Assembly: GCA_020736575.1 (NCBI GenBank)
Contig: JAGPYM010000077.1
Span: 1 to 64,000 of the forward strand
Direction: 5' to 3'
DNA length: 64,000 bases
Source of the DNA: Thelonectria olida
Lineage: Eukaryota; Ascomycota; Sordariomycetes; Hypocreales; Nectriaceae
The notes under the pieces are model-generated. The model ran no database searches, was not told where the DNA came from, and saw only the letters and a program-made list of their open reading frames with translations. How positions within the stretch are numbered: position 1 is the stretch's first letter; each line of letters starts with the position of its first letter. A program made the position numbers and the translations under genes. Positions 33,113-43,262 of the stretch are shown here, in pieces.

Positions 33113-33925
33113 TCTATGTGGTCCAGTCCATAAGGGGAATCTGTATCTCCTTTCACTCCAGCTGTTTATAATTGTTAGCCTACTTAGGCTCGTGCTAACA
33201 TTGAACGGCGGGTGAAACAGCAATATCGTATCGGTAGAGCATGACATTTGAAGATGGACACACATCTCGAAATAGTTAGCCCACAGCGTCACGCGTGTGC
33301 CTTTCGTGCCGAAGCCGGGACTACATGGAAGCCGCTCTTGTAGCTTTAAGCCGGCGAGATCGGTCTTCGCGACAACCATGTTTGGAACAGGGATGGTTCC
33401 ACCGGGAGTTCTCCATCGTTGGTGTTATGGAGTCGTACAGGAGAGGGGCAAAAGCTTGTTAGATGAACGTACGAGAATACCGAAACAGACCCGCCACCCC
33501 TCCCTCTGCCCAGGAAGCCTCCACAGGCACTGCGACCCCTGCTAGGACACACCCCGCCCCCCCGACGGCGATGAAAATAATCCGTCTCCCAGCCCCGCCG
33601 TGCAACAATTCAACTTAGCCGACAACACAACGCCAAGCCCGGTGCAGAAACAATAAAAGTCTCAGATGTACGGTCGTGCGACGTGAACGAGACATTGAAG
33701 GGCAGCAGTTGGAATTATGGAGCCGTCTTCTTGAAGCTATCTCCTCCGATGCAGGATACCATTCTCGCCTAAGTGGCAGTCCCGACCTCCATGTCCACGC
33801 GCTGCCGGATCCTTCATTGATGCCTCTTGAGTGGGATCACCAGCCATCCTCCCACCCAATGCAGCAGCCATGTCTCTGTACTTCATGATGGGTCTCGTAA
33901 AAGTGCTGTGCTGAAGAGATGTGGG
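33113..33925. other. No clear gene
   Basis: Between the 15-bp repeat and the hypothetical protein stop I see no coding signal I can support. Short open frames here lack homology I recognise or splice sites. Confidence 0.35.
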
Positions 33926-34942
33926 TTACCATCCGCCCATGTTCCACGATCCCATTGGATGATTCATCTCAAACCAGGACTCGCGAGGAGACGGTGAGCG
34001 TTTCCTTTTTGCATTCCGTCGCTGCTTCTCCTTTTCCCGGTCATAGCGGATACCCATAAATTTGAACATTTCCGGGGCCGATGGAACCGGGGATCTGTCC
34101 ATGAAGACTAGTTCTCGACTAACTGTCATGATCAAGTAGTCATTGCTTATGAACTGAAATACGAGTTCGTATTCTCCATGGAAACTTTTCAGCCGGTGTT
34201 CCTCCTGACCTGCCCGTTTGGGAGGGGAGAATGAAGCAAAATCGCAGCCGCAGTTTACATTAAAGTATAAGTGGCCATCGATCTGCCTAGCTTCGTCGTC
34301 CAGTAATTGTTCGCAGCACAATTGTGCGTCATTGTCGTCCAAGCAATGAAACTCGACGTATTTGGATGGATAAAGATCTGAATAGCAATGGTCCACATGA
34401 TCGACGGAATATAGGTGGAAAACCTTGCCGAGAAGATCAAGACGGTGAGCATCACTTTTCATCTCGGCTCTCTGCAAACACTCATACGCTTCTTGCACCT
34501 CTTTCTCCATTTCGCTCTCGAAGTCTCGTCGGGTTTCCTTCGCTTTTTGTTCATGTTCTCTCATGTCTCGTAGTTCGCGTTTCCGCTCTTCGCGTTCGTA
34601 TTTGAGCTCGTAGTAATAATCGGCATCCGACCCGTCGTATGATCTCTCTGTCAAGCTATCGTCCGTGTCGCAATCCGAAGACTCGCACTCACATTCGGAG
34701 TCCTCACTATCGTAGTCGCGGTCACAGCCGGCGCCCATGGAATCATTGCCTTCCTCATCCTCCCCGCTAGTCTCTCCAAGATCGGAGAGGTCTTCATCAA
34801 AGTCTTCCGGAGACACTTCCCGATCCTCTTTGACGGTGAGGGCGACCAAACGATAATACCATGCTGGGAGGTTCTGTCTTGGAACAGCATTAGGTGGACG
34901 GGCTGCTAGCTGAGGCTGCTTAGCGTTCTTCGAAGCCGGCAT
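33926..34942 (-). CDS. Hypothetical acidic coiled-coil protein
   Basis: Single-exon frame of 338 residues from ATG 34940-34942 to TAA at 33926. It begins with a Pro-rich segment and PAWYYRLVALTVKED, followed by a strongly acidic low-complexity stretch (Asp/Glu/Ser). Next is a charged heptad-rich region likely to form a coiled coil (KYEREERKRELRDMREHEQ). A globular part with several Cys and aromatic residues (NVNCGCDFASFSPP, YELVFQFISNDYLIM) follows, and a basic tail with RRNAKRKRSPSPRE, a possible nuclear signal. It looks like a conserved fungal protein of unknown function. No damage seen. Confidence 0.65.
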   Translation of the reverse strand: MPASKNAKQPQLAARPPNAVPRQNLPAWYYRLVALTVKEDREVSPEDFDEDLSDLGETSGEDEEGNDSMGAGCDRDYDSEDSECECESSDCDTDDSLTERSYDGSDADYYYELKYEREERKRELRDMREHEQKAKETRRDFESEMEKEVQEAYECLQRAEMKSDAHRLDLLGKVFHLYSVDHVDHCYSDLYPSKYVEFHCLDDNDAQLCCEQLLDDEARQIDGHLYFNVNCGCDFASFSPPKRAGQEEHRLKSFHGEYELVFQFISNDYLIMTVSRELVFMDRSPVPSAPEMFKFMGIRYDREKEKQRRNAKRKRSPSPRESWFEMNHPMGSWNMGGW

Positions 34943-35269
34943 AGTCAATACTGATCAAAATGATTATACCTGACAGCAACCGCAACGAATGGGGTTGCCC
35001 AGGCTTGTGGACTATTTCTGCATATTCCTCTTGGTTCAGGTTCAGGTTCTATTCCTACTCGGTTTTAGCCGCCATTTCTCGGCAGCCATGCCCGGTAAGC
35101 GGGGTTTGGCCGACGGCCGAAGCGCTCCGAATGTTTATCCGTTACGCCCCACTTCGCCAACGCCATTTGGCGTTTGACCAGCTGTCTCCAAACTTCCCAC
35201 TTTTCCTCCTAAACCTCTATCTACAACAACGGGCTGCCAACCACTGTAGATCGCGGTTCTAAATACTAA
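34943..35269. other. Upstream region of the hypothetical gene
   Basis: Promoter-side flank of the 33926-34942 gene, ending at the 3' end of the next LINE. No specific element recognised. Confidence 0.3.
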
Positions 35270-35365
35270 TGTACACATGCTTTTAGGCTCCTATAAGGCG
35301 AGGTATACGCCTCGTGTATGGGTCCTTCTACCTACAGTCTCCCCCCAGCGCTCGGCTTCGTCTGG

Positions 35366-38300
35366 TTACGGACTGATCCTGAATTGCCCAAGGATCTGGG
35401 TTTGTTCCATGAACTTGACGACCTTTGCTGCTACTTTGCGCTCGCTCAGCAGTGTCCGGAGATTTTGACGTCCTGGAAATTGGCCTAGTTCCTGATTTCG
35501 AAGTGCGGTGTGCTTCCTGCATTGAAGTAGGATGTGGGTTACTGTCTGCCGTCCTTCGCCGCAGTTGCATCTCGGATCGGTGACCCCTGGCACTCTTCGT
35601 TTGAAGAGAAAGTCGTTCATCCCAATCTTTTCCGTCCGGAGTTGGATGTAAATGGCGCTCTGCCTCTTGCTGAAGTGCTTGTGTGGCTGTAGTGCTTTTG
35701 GCGTTGGCTCCGGTGTGTGCCTGAAGGTTGTCCGGCCCCTGGTTTCCTGTCGCCACTGCGTTTTCCATCTGTCGTTGACAACTCTGCGCGACCACATTTT
35801 TAATGTGGACTTCAAGGAATACAGTACCGGGGGTTGCTGTGCCCTTAGTCCTGGCGGTCCTCTCTGTCTCCATCCCGTGGCTTCTTTGGCCGCTCCATCG
35901 GCCGCTTCGTTGCCGTAAATCCCCTTGTGGGCTGGGATCCATCGGATCTCAACGGTCAAGCCTTGTGTTTGTAGTTCCTGTATTCGCTTCGTTATGTCTT
36001 GGAGAAGGTATGACCCCGATTTGCCCCTGGGCCTCGCCGCCGACCTGATAGCTGCTTGGTTGTCTGTGTAGATCAAGATTTTCTTTCTGATATTGCCTTG
36101 GCTTCTGTCTTCCTGGGCGATCTGGAGAGCTAGGGAGATCCCTTGGAGTTCGCCGGCGTACACTGTCGATACGGTGTCGTCGCCCATGTAGGCGCTCCTG
36201 CTTTGACTGGTCGTCGTGCACACTGCCGCAGCGCCCACGTGGCCGTTGATGCCACTTCCATCCGTGTATATGTGTATAGCGTTTGGTTCATTTCCGATGC
36301 CGTACTGGTGTCTCGCTTGTGCTTTCTCGACGCTCTCTTCGATGAACGTTTTTGGGCCTCTCCACCATGGTGGGACGACGTGTGGGGTGACTACTTCCAT
36401 TTTCTCCATCTCGAACCCTTGTTCGTCCTGTATGGCTTTCTGTATTGCTCTGCGTGGGCTCATTTTTGTCTTTCCTCCTCTCAGACCATCTGCACTGTGC
36501 TGGGATTCTTGTCCCCCAAAGCCGATTCTTCCCAGACAGTCCGCGTTGTGCTTCCAGATTTGATGTTCGATGGGCAGAAGATGTGTTTCGACGTCCAGGG
36601 CGGGGGCTGACGTGGCTTTGAAGGCACCAGAAATCGCCCTGGCTGCCCGTGCCTGCAGACTTTGCAGTTGTGCCAGTGTCTTGTTTGTGTACGGCATGTA
36701 TCGCGTTCTCCAGTTTGAGTTTGACCACGCAGAGCATGCATATACGATCTGTGGCACCACCACCCCTCGGTAGATCTTCCTCATGTCTTGGAAGGTAAGG
36801 CCCCAGGTTGAGCTACCCAGGCTACTTAGGGCTGAGATTGTTTTCGTCGCCTTCCTCCGTATTTCGTCTACGTGGGGCTTCCACTGCAGCGCAGAATCCA
36901 TGATGAGTCCTAGATATTTGCAGGTCGGCTTTGCCGGGATCTCGCCCCATGCCGTTTGCAGTGGGTGTTGAATATCTATTCTCGTGCGTGCCCTGGTGAA
37001 GTGTATGAGTTGGAATTTGCTGGGTGAGAAGACTGACGCATGGGTTTTCGCCCACTGCTCGGCTGTTTGGAGTGCTCCTTGAAGTTTGTTGCATGTTTCC
37101 GTCGTCGTATCTCCCCATGTGAGGATCGCCACGTCGTCAATGAACCCAGTAGAGGTGGTGTCCTCTGCTTGATTGCAGCTCTCGATGAGATCTGCGTTGT
37201 AGAAAATGTAGAGGATTGGTGAGAGCGGCGAGCCTTGTACTGTCCCGGTAGAGATTCTGTGTCGCTCGGTTCTGAATCCATCGATCGAGATCCTGGTGTG
37301 TCGGTCTTCAAGAAGACTCGATATCCACCGAACAGTCTTCTCATCAATTTTCCTCTTCCGTAGGTTGTGCAGGAGCCGCTTGTGTGATACGTTGTCGAAG
37401 GCGCCGGAGACGTCGAGTAATAGCAAGCTGGCTACCTGGCCTCGGCCTATGTTCCACGCCTCATAGATCTTATCGATGATGTGATGCACGGCGTGCTCGG
37501 CGGATCTCATCTTCCTACCTCCCATGTGGGTTGAGGGGAGCAGGTTATGTGTCTCCGCCACATAGCTCAGTCGGTGTGCTATTATGGCATCCATGATCTT
37601 GCCTATGGTGTTCAACAACCCTATCGGCCGGTAAGACCCAGGAGTGGTGTAGTTGTCCTTTCCCTGCTTCCTCAGCACAACTGTTGTCGATTCCCTGAAG
37701 TGTTGTGGACAGTAACCGAGATTGAGGCTCTGGTTGAAAATCGCCGACAAGTGAGGCTTAATCCATGTCGCTGCTAGTTGCCATGCTTTGTTCGGGATGC
37801 CATCAGGGCCGGGAGCCTTGAGCGGCGAGGCTTCCTGTATGGCTCTCTCCACTTCTTGCTCTGTAATGGGCGGCATCGTTATCCGGTCCGGGTAAATCGC
37901 GTCTTCGATGTCGTCAATCTCTGCTTCCGGTGGGGAGGGAAAGAATGCCTTCCTGAAGATCTCTGCCTTTTCCGCTGGGTCTGAGACCATTTGAGAGGTG
38001 TCTGGGTGCTCTAGTGTAGGTGTTACCTCTGGTGCCTGAGTGGTTCTGTTTCTAGCCCATTTTGTCATTCTCCAGAGAGCCTCTGGTGACTCTGAAGCTC
38101 TCTCAACATTCTCTCGATGCGCTCTTCTCAGTGCCTTCTTGATTACCCTGCCTTTGTGATTTCTGGCCGCTCGGTATGCCTCCCATGTTTCTTCCGTGTG
38201 GTAGAGATTGTGGAGTCGCCTGAGGCGCTTGGTCTCTGCCAGCACTCGCGTGCACTCCTCATCCCAGCCGCGTCTGGATTTAGGTGACCATGTCCTTTGG

Positions 38301-39202
38301 GGCACTGCTGTCTCTATCGCACTCTTCAGCGCTGCAACTATTTCCCCCACGTACCGATCAAGCGCGCTTCGGGTTCTCGGTCTTCGCTGCGGCGGCAGCT
38401 TGCCCAGGACCGCAGACCTGAATCTCTTCTCATCTATCGATTTCCAGTTTCTGGTGGGTTCTCTGCTGAGCTGCTTGACTGACATGTCGAGGGAAGTGAC
38501 GATCGGCAAGTGGTCTGAGTCGTGGTCGAGACTACGGTCTACTTCGCATCTGATGACCCGATCGACCAGGCCGAGGGTGACCAGGCAGAGATCGATCGTT
38601 GTCTGCCTACTGCCTTCTTCGTACGTGATAGTGCCTGGTGCCAGAGTGTTTGTGAGGTTATAGTCTTCCATAATCTCGACGAGATCTTCTGCCTCTGCCT
38701 CTGTTCTAGGGACATGGGAGCCCCCCCACAACTCATGATGTAGATTGAAGTCTCCGATTAGTATCTGCTCTGTTTGTCGAGCCGAGTCGAGCACCCTTCG
38801 CAGTTGAGGTAGTACGCTTCGCCTATTTTCCGCCGTTTGGTCGGGGTTGTAAATGTTGTGCACCTTGACCTCTCTCATCTCGTCTCCTTGTCCTAAGGTT
38901 ATCGTTACCGTGCAAAGGTCCCGACCGTGCGACTCGAATTGCCACTTTGAATGATCAAGGCGTTTGTTGATATATAGACACACCCTTGCTGGGCTTCTGC
39001 CTTCATTTTGGGGGTAGCATAGATGAAACTGGTCTTTTGCCGGATGGTGTGTAGTGTACATGAAGGAATTCGCCCATGGTTCCTGGATGGCTAAGATGTC
39101 GAATTTCATTACCCTTGGGTCCCGTAGGAGGGTAGCCATAACGATGTCTCTCGATTTTCTGACGTTATACTGTAGTATTGAGAGTGATTCCATGTGTCTC
39201 AT
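35366..39202 (-). CDS. LINE ORF2: endonuclease, reverse transcriptase, RNase H
   Basis: 1278 residues. An APE-type endonuclease comes first (LQYNVRKSRDIVMATLL, AIQEPWANS, IGDFNLHHELWGG, DHDSDHLPIVTSLD), which nicks target DNA. Then the reverse transcriptase ([72 protein letters not shown] and the FIDD active site). RNase H has all expected acidic residues (IHIYTDGSGINGHVG, YAGELQGISLAL, LIYTDNQAAIRSA, GNEAADGAAKEA). A C-terminal Cys/His motif (CNCGEGRQTVTHILLQC) ends it. The start ATG overlaps the ORF1 stop by four bases (ATGA), suggesting termination-reinitiation. No stops or shifts. Confidence 0.92.
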   Translation of the reverse strand: MRHMESLSILQYNVRKSRDIVMATLLRDPRVMKFDILAIQEPWANSFMYTTHHPAKDQFHLCYPQNEGRSPARVCLYINKRLDHSKWQFESHGRDLCTVTITLGQGDEMREVKVHNIYNPDQTAENRRSVLPQLRRVLDSARQTEQILIGDFNLHHELWGGSHVPRTEAEAEDLVEIMEDYNLTNTLAPGTITYEEGSRQTTIDLCLVTLGLVDRVIRCEVDRSLDHDSDHLPIVTSLDMSVKQLSREPTRNWKSIDEKRFRSAVLGKLPPQRRPRTRSALDRYVGEIVAALKSAIETAVPQRTWSPKSRRGWDEECTRVLAETKRLRRLHNLYHTEETWEAYRAARNHKGRVIKKALRRAHRENVERASESPEALWRMTKWARNRTTQAPEVTPTLEHPDTSQMVSDPAEKAEIFRKAFFPSPPEAEIDDIEDAIYPDRITMPPITEQEVERAIQEASPLKAPGPDGIPNKAWQLAATWIKPHLSAIFNQSLNLGYCPQHFRESTTVVLRKQGKDNYTTPGSYRPIGLLNTIGKIMDAIIAHRLSYVAETHNLLPSTHMGGRKMRSAEHAVHHIIDKIYEAWNIGRGQVASLLLLDVSGAFDNVSHKRLLHNLRKRKIDEKTVRWISSLLEDRHTRISIDGFRTERHRISTGTVQGSPLSPILYIFYNADLIESCNQAEDTTSTGFIDDVAILTWGDTTTETCNKLQGALQTAEQWAKTHASVFSPSKFQLIHFTRARTRIDIQHPLQTAWGEIPAKPTCKYLGLIMDSALQWKPHVDEIRRKATKTISALSSLGSSTWGLTFQDMRKIYRGVVVPQIVYACSAWSNSNWRTRYMPYTNKTLAQLQSLQARAARAISGAFKATSAPALDVETHLLPIEHQIWKHNADCLGRIGFGGQESQHSADGLRGGKTKMSPRRAIQKAIQDEQGFEMEKMEVVTPHVVPPWWRGPKTFIEESVEKAQARHQYGIGNEPNAIHIYTDGSGINGHVGAAAVCTTTSQSRSAYMGDDTVSTVYAGELQGISLALQIAQEDRSQGNIRKKILIYTDNQAAIRSAARPRGKSGSYLLQDITKRIQELQTQGLTVEIRWIPAHKGIYGNEAADGAAKEATGWRQRGPPGLRAQQPPVLYSLKSTLKMWSRRVVNDRWKTQWRQETRGRTTFRHTPEPTPKALQPHKHFSKRQSAIYIQLRTEKIGMNDFLFKRRVPGVTDPRCNCGEGRQTVTHILLQCRKHTALRNQELGQFPGRQNLRTLLSERKVAAKVVKFMEQTQILGQFRISP

Positions 39203-40905
39203 TCACGGTTGTCAACGTCCATGTTCTCCGCTTGGTAGGTGCCGTGTAGTCGTGCCGAGTTTGCATCGAGGGCTTCCAGTGCCCTTCTAGATGGCGTTAT
39301 GATTCTTTGGGGCCGTTGACTGCCCGTGTTGACTGTGATTTCTTTCTCGACCTCGTTCGGGGCGACTGCGTTGCTTCCAGGGTTGGCTCTCTTTTGCCCT
39401 CTCTTCGTCGGTGACCTGCTTCTTCCTTGCCGATTCTGCTGACTGCGGCCAGGTGCGAGAGATGGCGCTCCCTCCCGGATGATTCGTCCGATCGGCTCCT
39501 CCTGGGCTCTCACAGTTGGGTTCGCCTGGCTGACTGCCATGCTGCTCTGTGGCTCTAGGTGGTACCTGGGACGTGCGGCGTATGCGGCCTTGACCTTGGC
39601 CATCTCCTCCTTCCTGATTGCACACTGGTTGCTCCAGGCCTCGTGTTGACCTTTACAGTTGGCGCACTTTCTGGGTACGCTCCTGTCGGATTTGACAGGG
39701 CATTCACGGGACGCGTGTTCTTGAGCGCAGTAGCCGCATCTCGTCGTTGCCTTGCACTGGGTTCCTATGTGGCCATATCCTTGACAGCCGAAGCATTGCC
39801 TCAGTCGGCACGACCTGTTGTACAGCTCGCACTGAAAGACCTCCCCTTGCCAGATCAGGCCCTCGTCGATGATCTTGTTGGCGTCTTGGGGTCTTGTAAA
39901 CTCAATGATGATCGAGGAAGCAGCCTTTTCCGCAGATTTCCTCGTGAGCCAGCCTATGTATTTTATCTCGGCGCTCGGGATGAACGGTCTGTTTTCCTGG
40001 AGAATGCTGTCTCTGGTGTCCTCAAGTTGGCTCACATCCATCGAGCTGGTACGGATGCCGTGAACAAGAACTCCGTATGTTGGAATGCGCACTGTTGCTC
40101 CATTGCCGAGCCGGTGCTCCCAGTCCTCAGCGAACTGCCGGAGTACCTCCATGTCAGAGGTCGTAGCCGTCTTGATGCTAAGGTCACCGCTTTTGAGTTG
40201 GTTAGTTGACACCGTCTTGATGTGCTCTATATGCTCGTTTTCGCTTTGTTCTATAGCACGGTCTACGTGTGCTTTCAGGCTACGGGGGTTCATCGCCCGT
40301 AGGCTGGCTATGGTGAGTGGGTTCCGAATGTTCACGGTGATCTCTCGGAGCACTTGCGCAGGTGGTGCCTTGTTTTGGTTCAGTGGATTATGCATGCTCG
40401 TAGCTAGCCCATTACCAGCTGCTACAGATGCGTAGGTCCGTGGCAAGCTCGGTCGGTTGTGCTGGTCTGCGTTCTTGATCTCTCTCACCATTGTCATGAC
40501 TGTTCTGCCGATATCGATCGATTCTCTGGCTGCCGCCTTCGTCTCGTTCTGTGTTTTGTGGCCCTCGCGCATTCCTTCTAGTGCCTGCTGGCCCGTGTTC
40601 GCTGCCTGTTTGAGTTCCGTTTTGATATCGTTGAGAGCCTGCATCGTGCTTTCCGCCGCGATCTTCGATTCGGTTCTTACCATCTGTAGTGCGTCATGTA
40701 CAGTGCCGAGGTCTGGGATGTTGTGGATCTTATTGACGAGGGATAGTGCGCCCATGGCCATGATCTTGGCTAGGTCATGGGGGACAGGTTGGTCTTTCGC
40801 GCGTTCGATGCACAAGAGGGCGTCCCTGAGGTATTTGCCGAGTTGCGTGGCGTGCTCGCGGAATTCGGCTGGCCATGCCACCTCTTGGGGCCACGAAGTC
40901 GCCAT
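39199..40905 (-). CDS. LINE ORF1, gag-like RNA-binding protein
   Basis: 568 residues from ATG 40903-40905 (an in-frame GTG at 40921 is less likely). It has an N-terminal helical region, a central stretch with an RRM-like feel (ATVRIPTYGVLVHGIRTSS), and three CCHC zinc knuckles: CFGCQGYGHIGTQC, CGYCAQEHASREC and CANCKGQHEAWSNQC. The tail is basic, containing SPTKRGQKRANPGS. In LINEs of this type ORF1 binds element RNA to form the RNP. The stop TGA overlaps the ORF2 ATG. Confidence 0.88.
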   Translation of the reverse strand: MATSWPQEVAWPAEFREHATQLGKYLRDALLCIERAKDQPVPHDLAKIMAMGALSLVNKIHNIPDLGTVHDALQMVRTESKIAAESTMQALNDIKTELKQAANTGQQALEGMREGHKTQNETKAAARESIDIGRTVMTMVREIKNADQHNRPSLPRTYASVAAGNGLATSMHNPLNQNKAPPAQVLREITVNIRNPLTIASLRAMNPRSLKAHVDRAIEQSENEHIEHIKTVSTNQLKSGDLSIKTATTSDMEVLRQFAEDWEHRLGNGATVRIPTYGVLVHGIRTSSMDVSQLEDTRDSILQENRPFIPSAEIKYIGWLTRKSAEKAASSIIIEFTRPQDANKIIDEGLIWQGEVFQCELYNRSCRLRQCFGCQGYGHIGTQCKATTRCGYCAQEHASRECPVKSDRSVPRKCANCKGQHEAWSNQCAIRKEEMAKVKAAYAARPRYHLEPQSSMAVSQANPTVRAQEEPIGRIIREGAPSLAPGRSQQNRQGRSRSPTKRGQKRANPGSNAVAPNEVEKEITVNTGSQRPQRIITPSRRALEALDANSARLHGTYQAENMDVDNRE

Positions 40906-40990
40906 GATCGTCTGAAAACGCACTGGGCGATGCGCTAGACTTCAGGCTATTCAATTGACTCGTTGGAGAGGCGTGAGAGTGCTGTTTGGG

Positions 40991-41192
40991 GCTGTTGTTT
41001 CAAAAATTCGTTCTCGCTGTTGTGAAAAGTTTTTTTCTCCGATGGGTCAGAAGGCGCGGAAGGAAGAACCTTCGTCTCTACGTTCCTCAGGCACGTGACC
41101 CGACTTTCCTCCTTTTTCTGGAGCTTGATCGAACTTGGAACCGCGCCCTCTGTTCGGCATCTTGCTTACTGTTTGCCGGTCCGCCGTTTGCC
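40991..41192. other. Short upstream region of the kinase-like gene
   Basis: Contains the LINE 5' end and the sequence CCTTCGTCTCTACGTTCCTC at about 41070-41089, similar to units of the minisatellite at 32651-32785. Promoter elements not resolved. Confidence 0.3.
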
Positions 41193-42801
41193 ATGCCTCG
41201 GAACATTTTATTACACAACAAACTGCGCTCATTCGAATCAGCTGCTGAGGAAGAAAGTAATTTTCTTCTTTCTGTCCGACACCAATGCGCTGCCGAGAGC
41301 TTGAGGCATCGGCTGTGGGATCAGAGGGAGTCGATCGAAGCCGTGGTCAGACACCATCTTCGCCTACGCAGAGACGATGTCTGCACGGTTCTACCTCCGG
41401 AATCGTGGATACAAGGCGGATTCAATCTTTGCGTGCTCGTTGAGGTGGATTCTGGCGGCTTCGCCAGAAGGCTGGTTTTCCGGTGTCCCATGCCTCATAA
41501 GCTTGCTGAACACCGATATCCCGGCACGATTGATGAAAAAGTCAGTTGCGAAGTGGCCACATATGTATGGATGCAAGAGTACTGCGCCGACATTCGGATC
41601 CCAAGCCTTTTCGCTTTCGGCTTCAGAGACGGCAGTCACGTTCGTGTTCCCAGTTCTTTGCTCGCTTAAATGGTGCTGATCTAACAATTTGGCTTCGACC
41701 TAGTTCACCCACGTTAGGCAGCGACCGGTTTACGTCGGAATCTACCACGCCTTCTGGCGATGGACCCATCGTCTCCTTCACTATCCCTTGCTTTCGAACT
41801 ACATTCACGACGCATCCGCACCGGCCGTTGGCACCGCCTATATGCTTTTAGAATATATTGGTCCCGAGACCGGGAAAATGCTTTCACATACTTGGACCCG
41901 ACATATGCACGATGCTGGTCGACGAGCTCGCTTATTTCAGGGCATGGCGCGTATTATGCTCTCACTCGCTCGGCTTCCACAGCCGCATATTGGCTCCTTC
42001 CAATTCAACACGAGCGACGGCACAATTACACTTTCCAACCGGCCCCTGACGTGCACCATGATGATTTTCGAGAATAGCGGGACACCACGAACAATTCAGC
42101 CTTGCCAAATGTATCAGACCACAGACAGTTTTGCCTCCGATATGCTTACGCTGCATGATAACCACCTCCTTCACGACCCTCACGCCGTGCGACATGAGGA
42201 CGATGCCCGAGAAAGAATGACAATTAGGACATTGCTTCGAGCAGTCATGCACTACTTCATCTTGTCAGATCGACGGAACGGCCCTTTCCTCCTACAGCTG
42301 ACCGACTTTCATCAGAGCAATATTTTTGTAGACGACGATTGGAATATTACTTGTTTGATCGATCTTGAGTGGATCTGCGCGCTTCCGGCGGAAATGTTGT
42401 CAGTACCGTACTGGCTTACGAACTGCAGCATAGATAGTATCATTGACGAGGAGTATGGCGCCTTCGACGAGGCGCGACAGGTCTTTCTAGCAATCATGGA
42501 CGAGGAGAATAGAAGCATACGGATGGAGCATGATATTCAGATCACAAGCACGATGAGAGATGTTTGGGTTTCCAAAGGAGTGTGGTTTTGGGCGTGTCTG
42601 AGGTCTCTAAATGCTTGGCTTTTCGTGTTTGAGGACCACATTCTTCCCAAATTCTCCGCTGACAAAGGATTGGTTGTCGACCTGAAACAGGTATCGACGC
42701 TTTGGCAGGAGGAGGTTGGGCTTGTTGTGAAAGCCAAAGTTGATGACGAAGAGCAGTACCAGGCAGAGCTCCGGTCCCTCTTCGACAGTAAAGGACTTTG
42801 A
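41193..42801 (+). CDS. Aminoglycoside-phosphotransferase/kinase-like protein
   Basis: Two exons, 41193-41639 and 41704-42801, give 514 residues. Splicing joins FGFRDGSH to FTHVRQRPVYVG, matching the usual IP-x-GFGFPDG-x-H-FTH pattern of this fungal family. The donor is the unusual GTTCGT. The kinase-like signature is LTDFHQSNIFVDDDWNITC then LIDLEWICALPAEM, corresponding to the catalytic loop and the metal-binding DxD-like site. Here the catalytic Asp precedes the His rather than following it, as in this family. An N-lobe-like region (LCVLVEVDSGGFARRLVFR) is present. Substrate unknown; many such genes are expanded in filamentous fungi. Start ATG 41193 is the first after the LINE boundary. It appears intact. 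Confidence 0.8.
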
Positions 42802-42915
42802 AGGAGTGAAAGAATATACAGTTTCTTCGCAGTAAATATGCCCCGCCCTGCCTGGTGGAATGGTAAGTCAATGAATGTCTTCAGTAGTGGCCGGCAACTC
42901 ATGGCTCATACCATA

Positions 42916-43122
42916 TCATTTCTTTTCTTCCTTCCCATCCTTGTCCTTGTTACTTTTGCCTCGAACTCTTCGTGCAGCCTCCCCGGAGGAGATCACTATG
43001 CTCATATCACTTGCCTTGCCAGACTTTCCGAATTGTGCATCCTGGATAATGACGTCGGCTTCCTCTGAAGTTTTGCCGCCAGATGCGCTGGAATACCCTT
43101 GGTTGCCACCATTATCCGCCAT
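42916..43122 (-). CDS. Candidate small hydrophilic protein
   Basis: 68-residue frame starting MADNGGNQGYSSASGGK, Gly/Ser/Lys-rich with a lysine-rich C-terminus, no cysteines, no signal peptide. It has a good fungal-looking upstream region: a TATA box (TATAAA, 43257-43262 complement) about 135 bp from the ATG and a pyrimidine-rich leader. Convergent with the kinase-like gene. Not recognised; could be a small stress-type protein or a chance frame. Confidence 0.4.
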   Translation of the reverse strand: MADNGGNQGYSSASGGKTSEEADVIIQDAQFGKSGKASDMSIVISSGEAARRVRGKSNKDKDGKEEKK

Positions 43123-43256
43123 GTTGTAGATAAGATATGCCGTGAGGTTGGGTGGCGATGATGAGTTCTGTATAATCAAGAGACGAAGATGCCAAGAAAG
43201 ACCCTACTAGTAGACTAGTAGATGTTTGCTCTGGATGTTGTGGACGGGAAGGGGAG

Positions 43257-43262
43257 TTTATA
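43257..43262 (-). promoter_or_regulatory. TATA box upstream of the small gene
   Basis: TATAAA in the minus-strand context GTTATAAACTCCCC, 135 bp before the ATG of the 68-residue frame. Position is the only evidence. Confidence 0.35.

Larger units (their letters stand above)
35270..40990 (-). mobile_element. Tad-type LINE with both ORFs intact (canonical RNase H clade)
   Basis: Non-LTR retrotransposon, minus strand, with ORF1 (40905-39199) and ORF2 (39202-35366) uninterrupted. The outer limits are approximate: the 3' end lies near 35270, where sequence like the other LINE 3' UTRs (ATGTGTACATTAGTA in element sense) ends; the 5' end lies between 40930 and 41060. I found no target-site duplication. 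Intact ORFs suggest a recent insertion. It sits between two host genes, with its 5' end less than 250 bp from the kinase-like gene start. Confidence 0.85.

Noticed and set aside
33023..33379. Minus-strand open frame with repeated NLRQPTFGNQPS-like pattern
   Set aside because: It is a translation of the 15-bp tandem repeat, with no other coding evidence.
35270..41060. Target-site duplication of the canonical LINE
   Set aside because: No shared word of useful length was found between the two flanks, and the 5' end is not defined.
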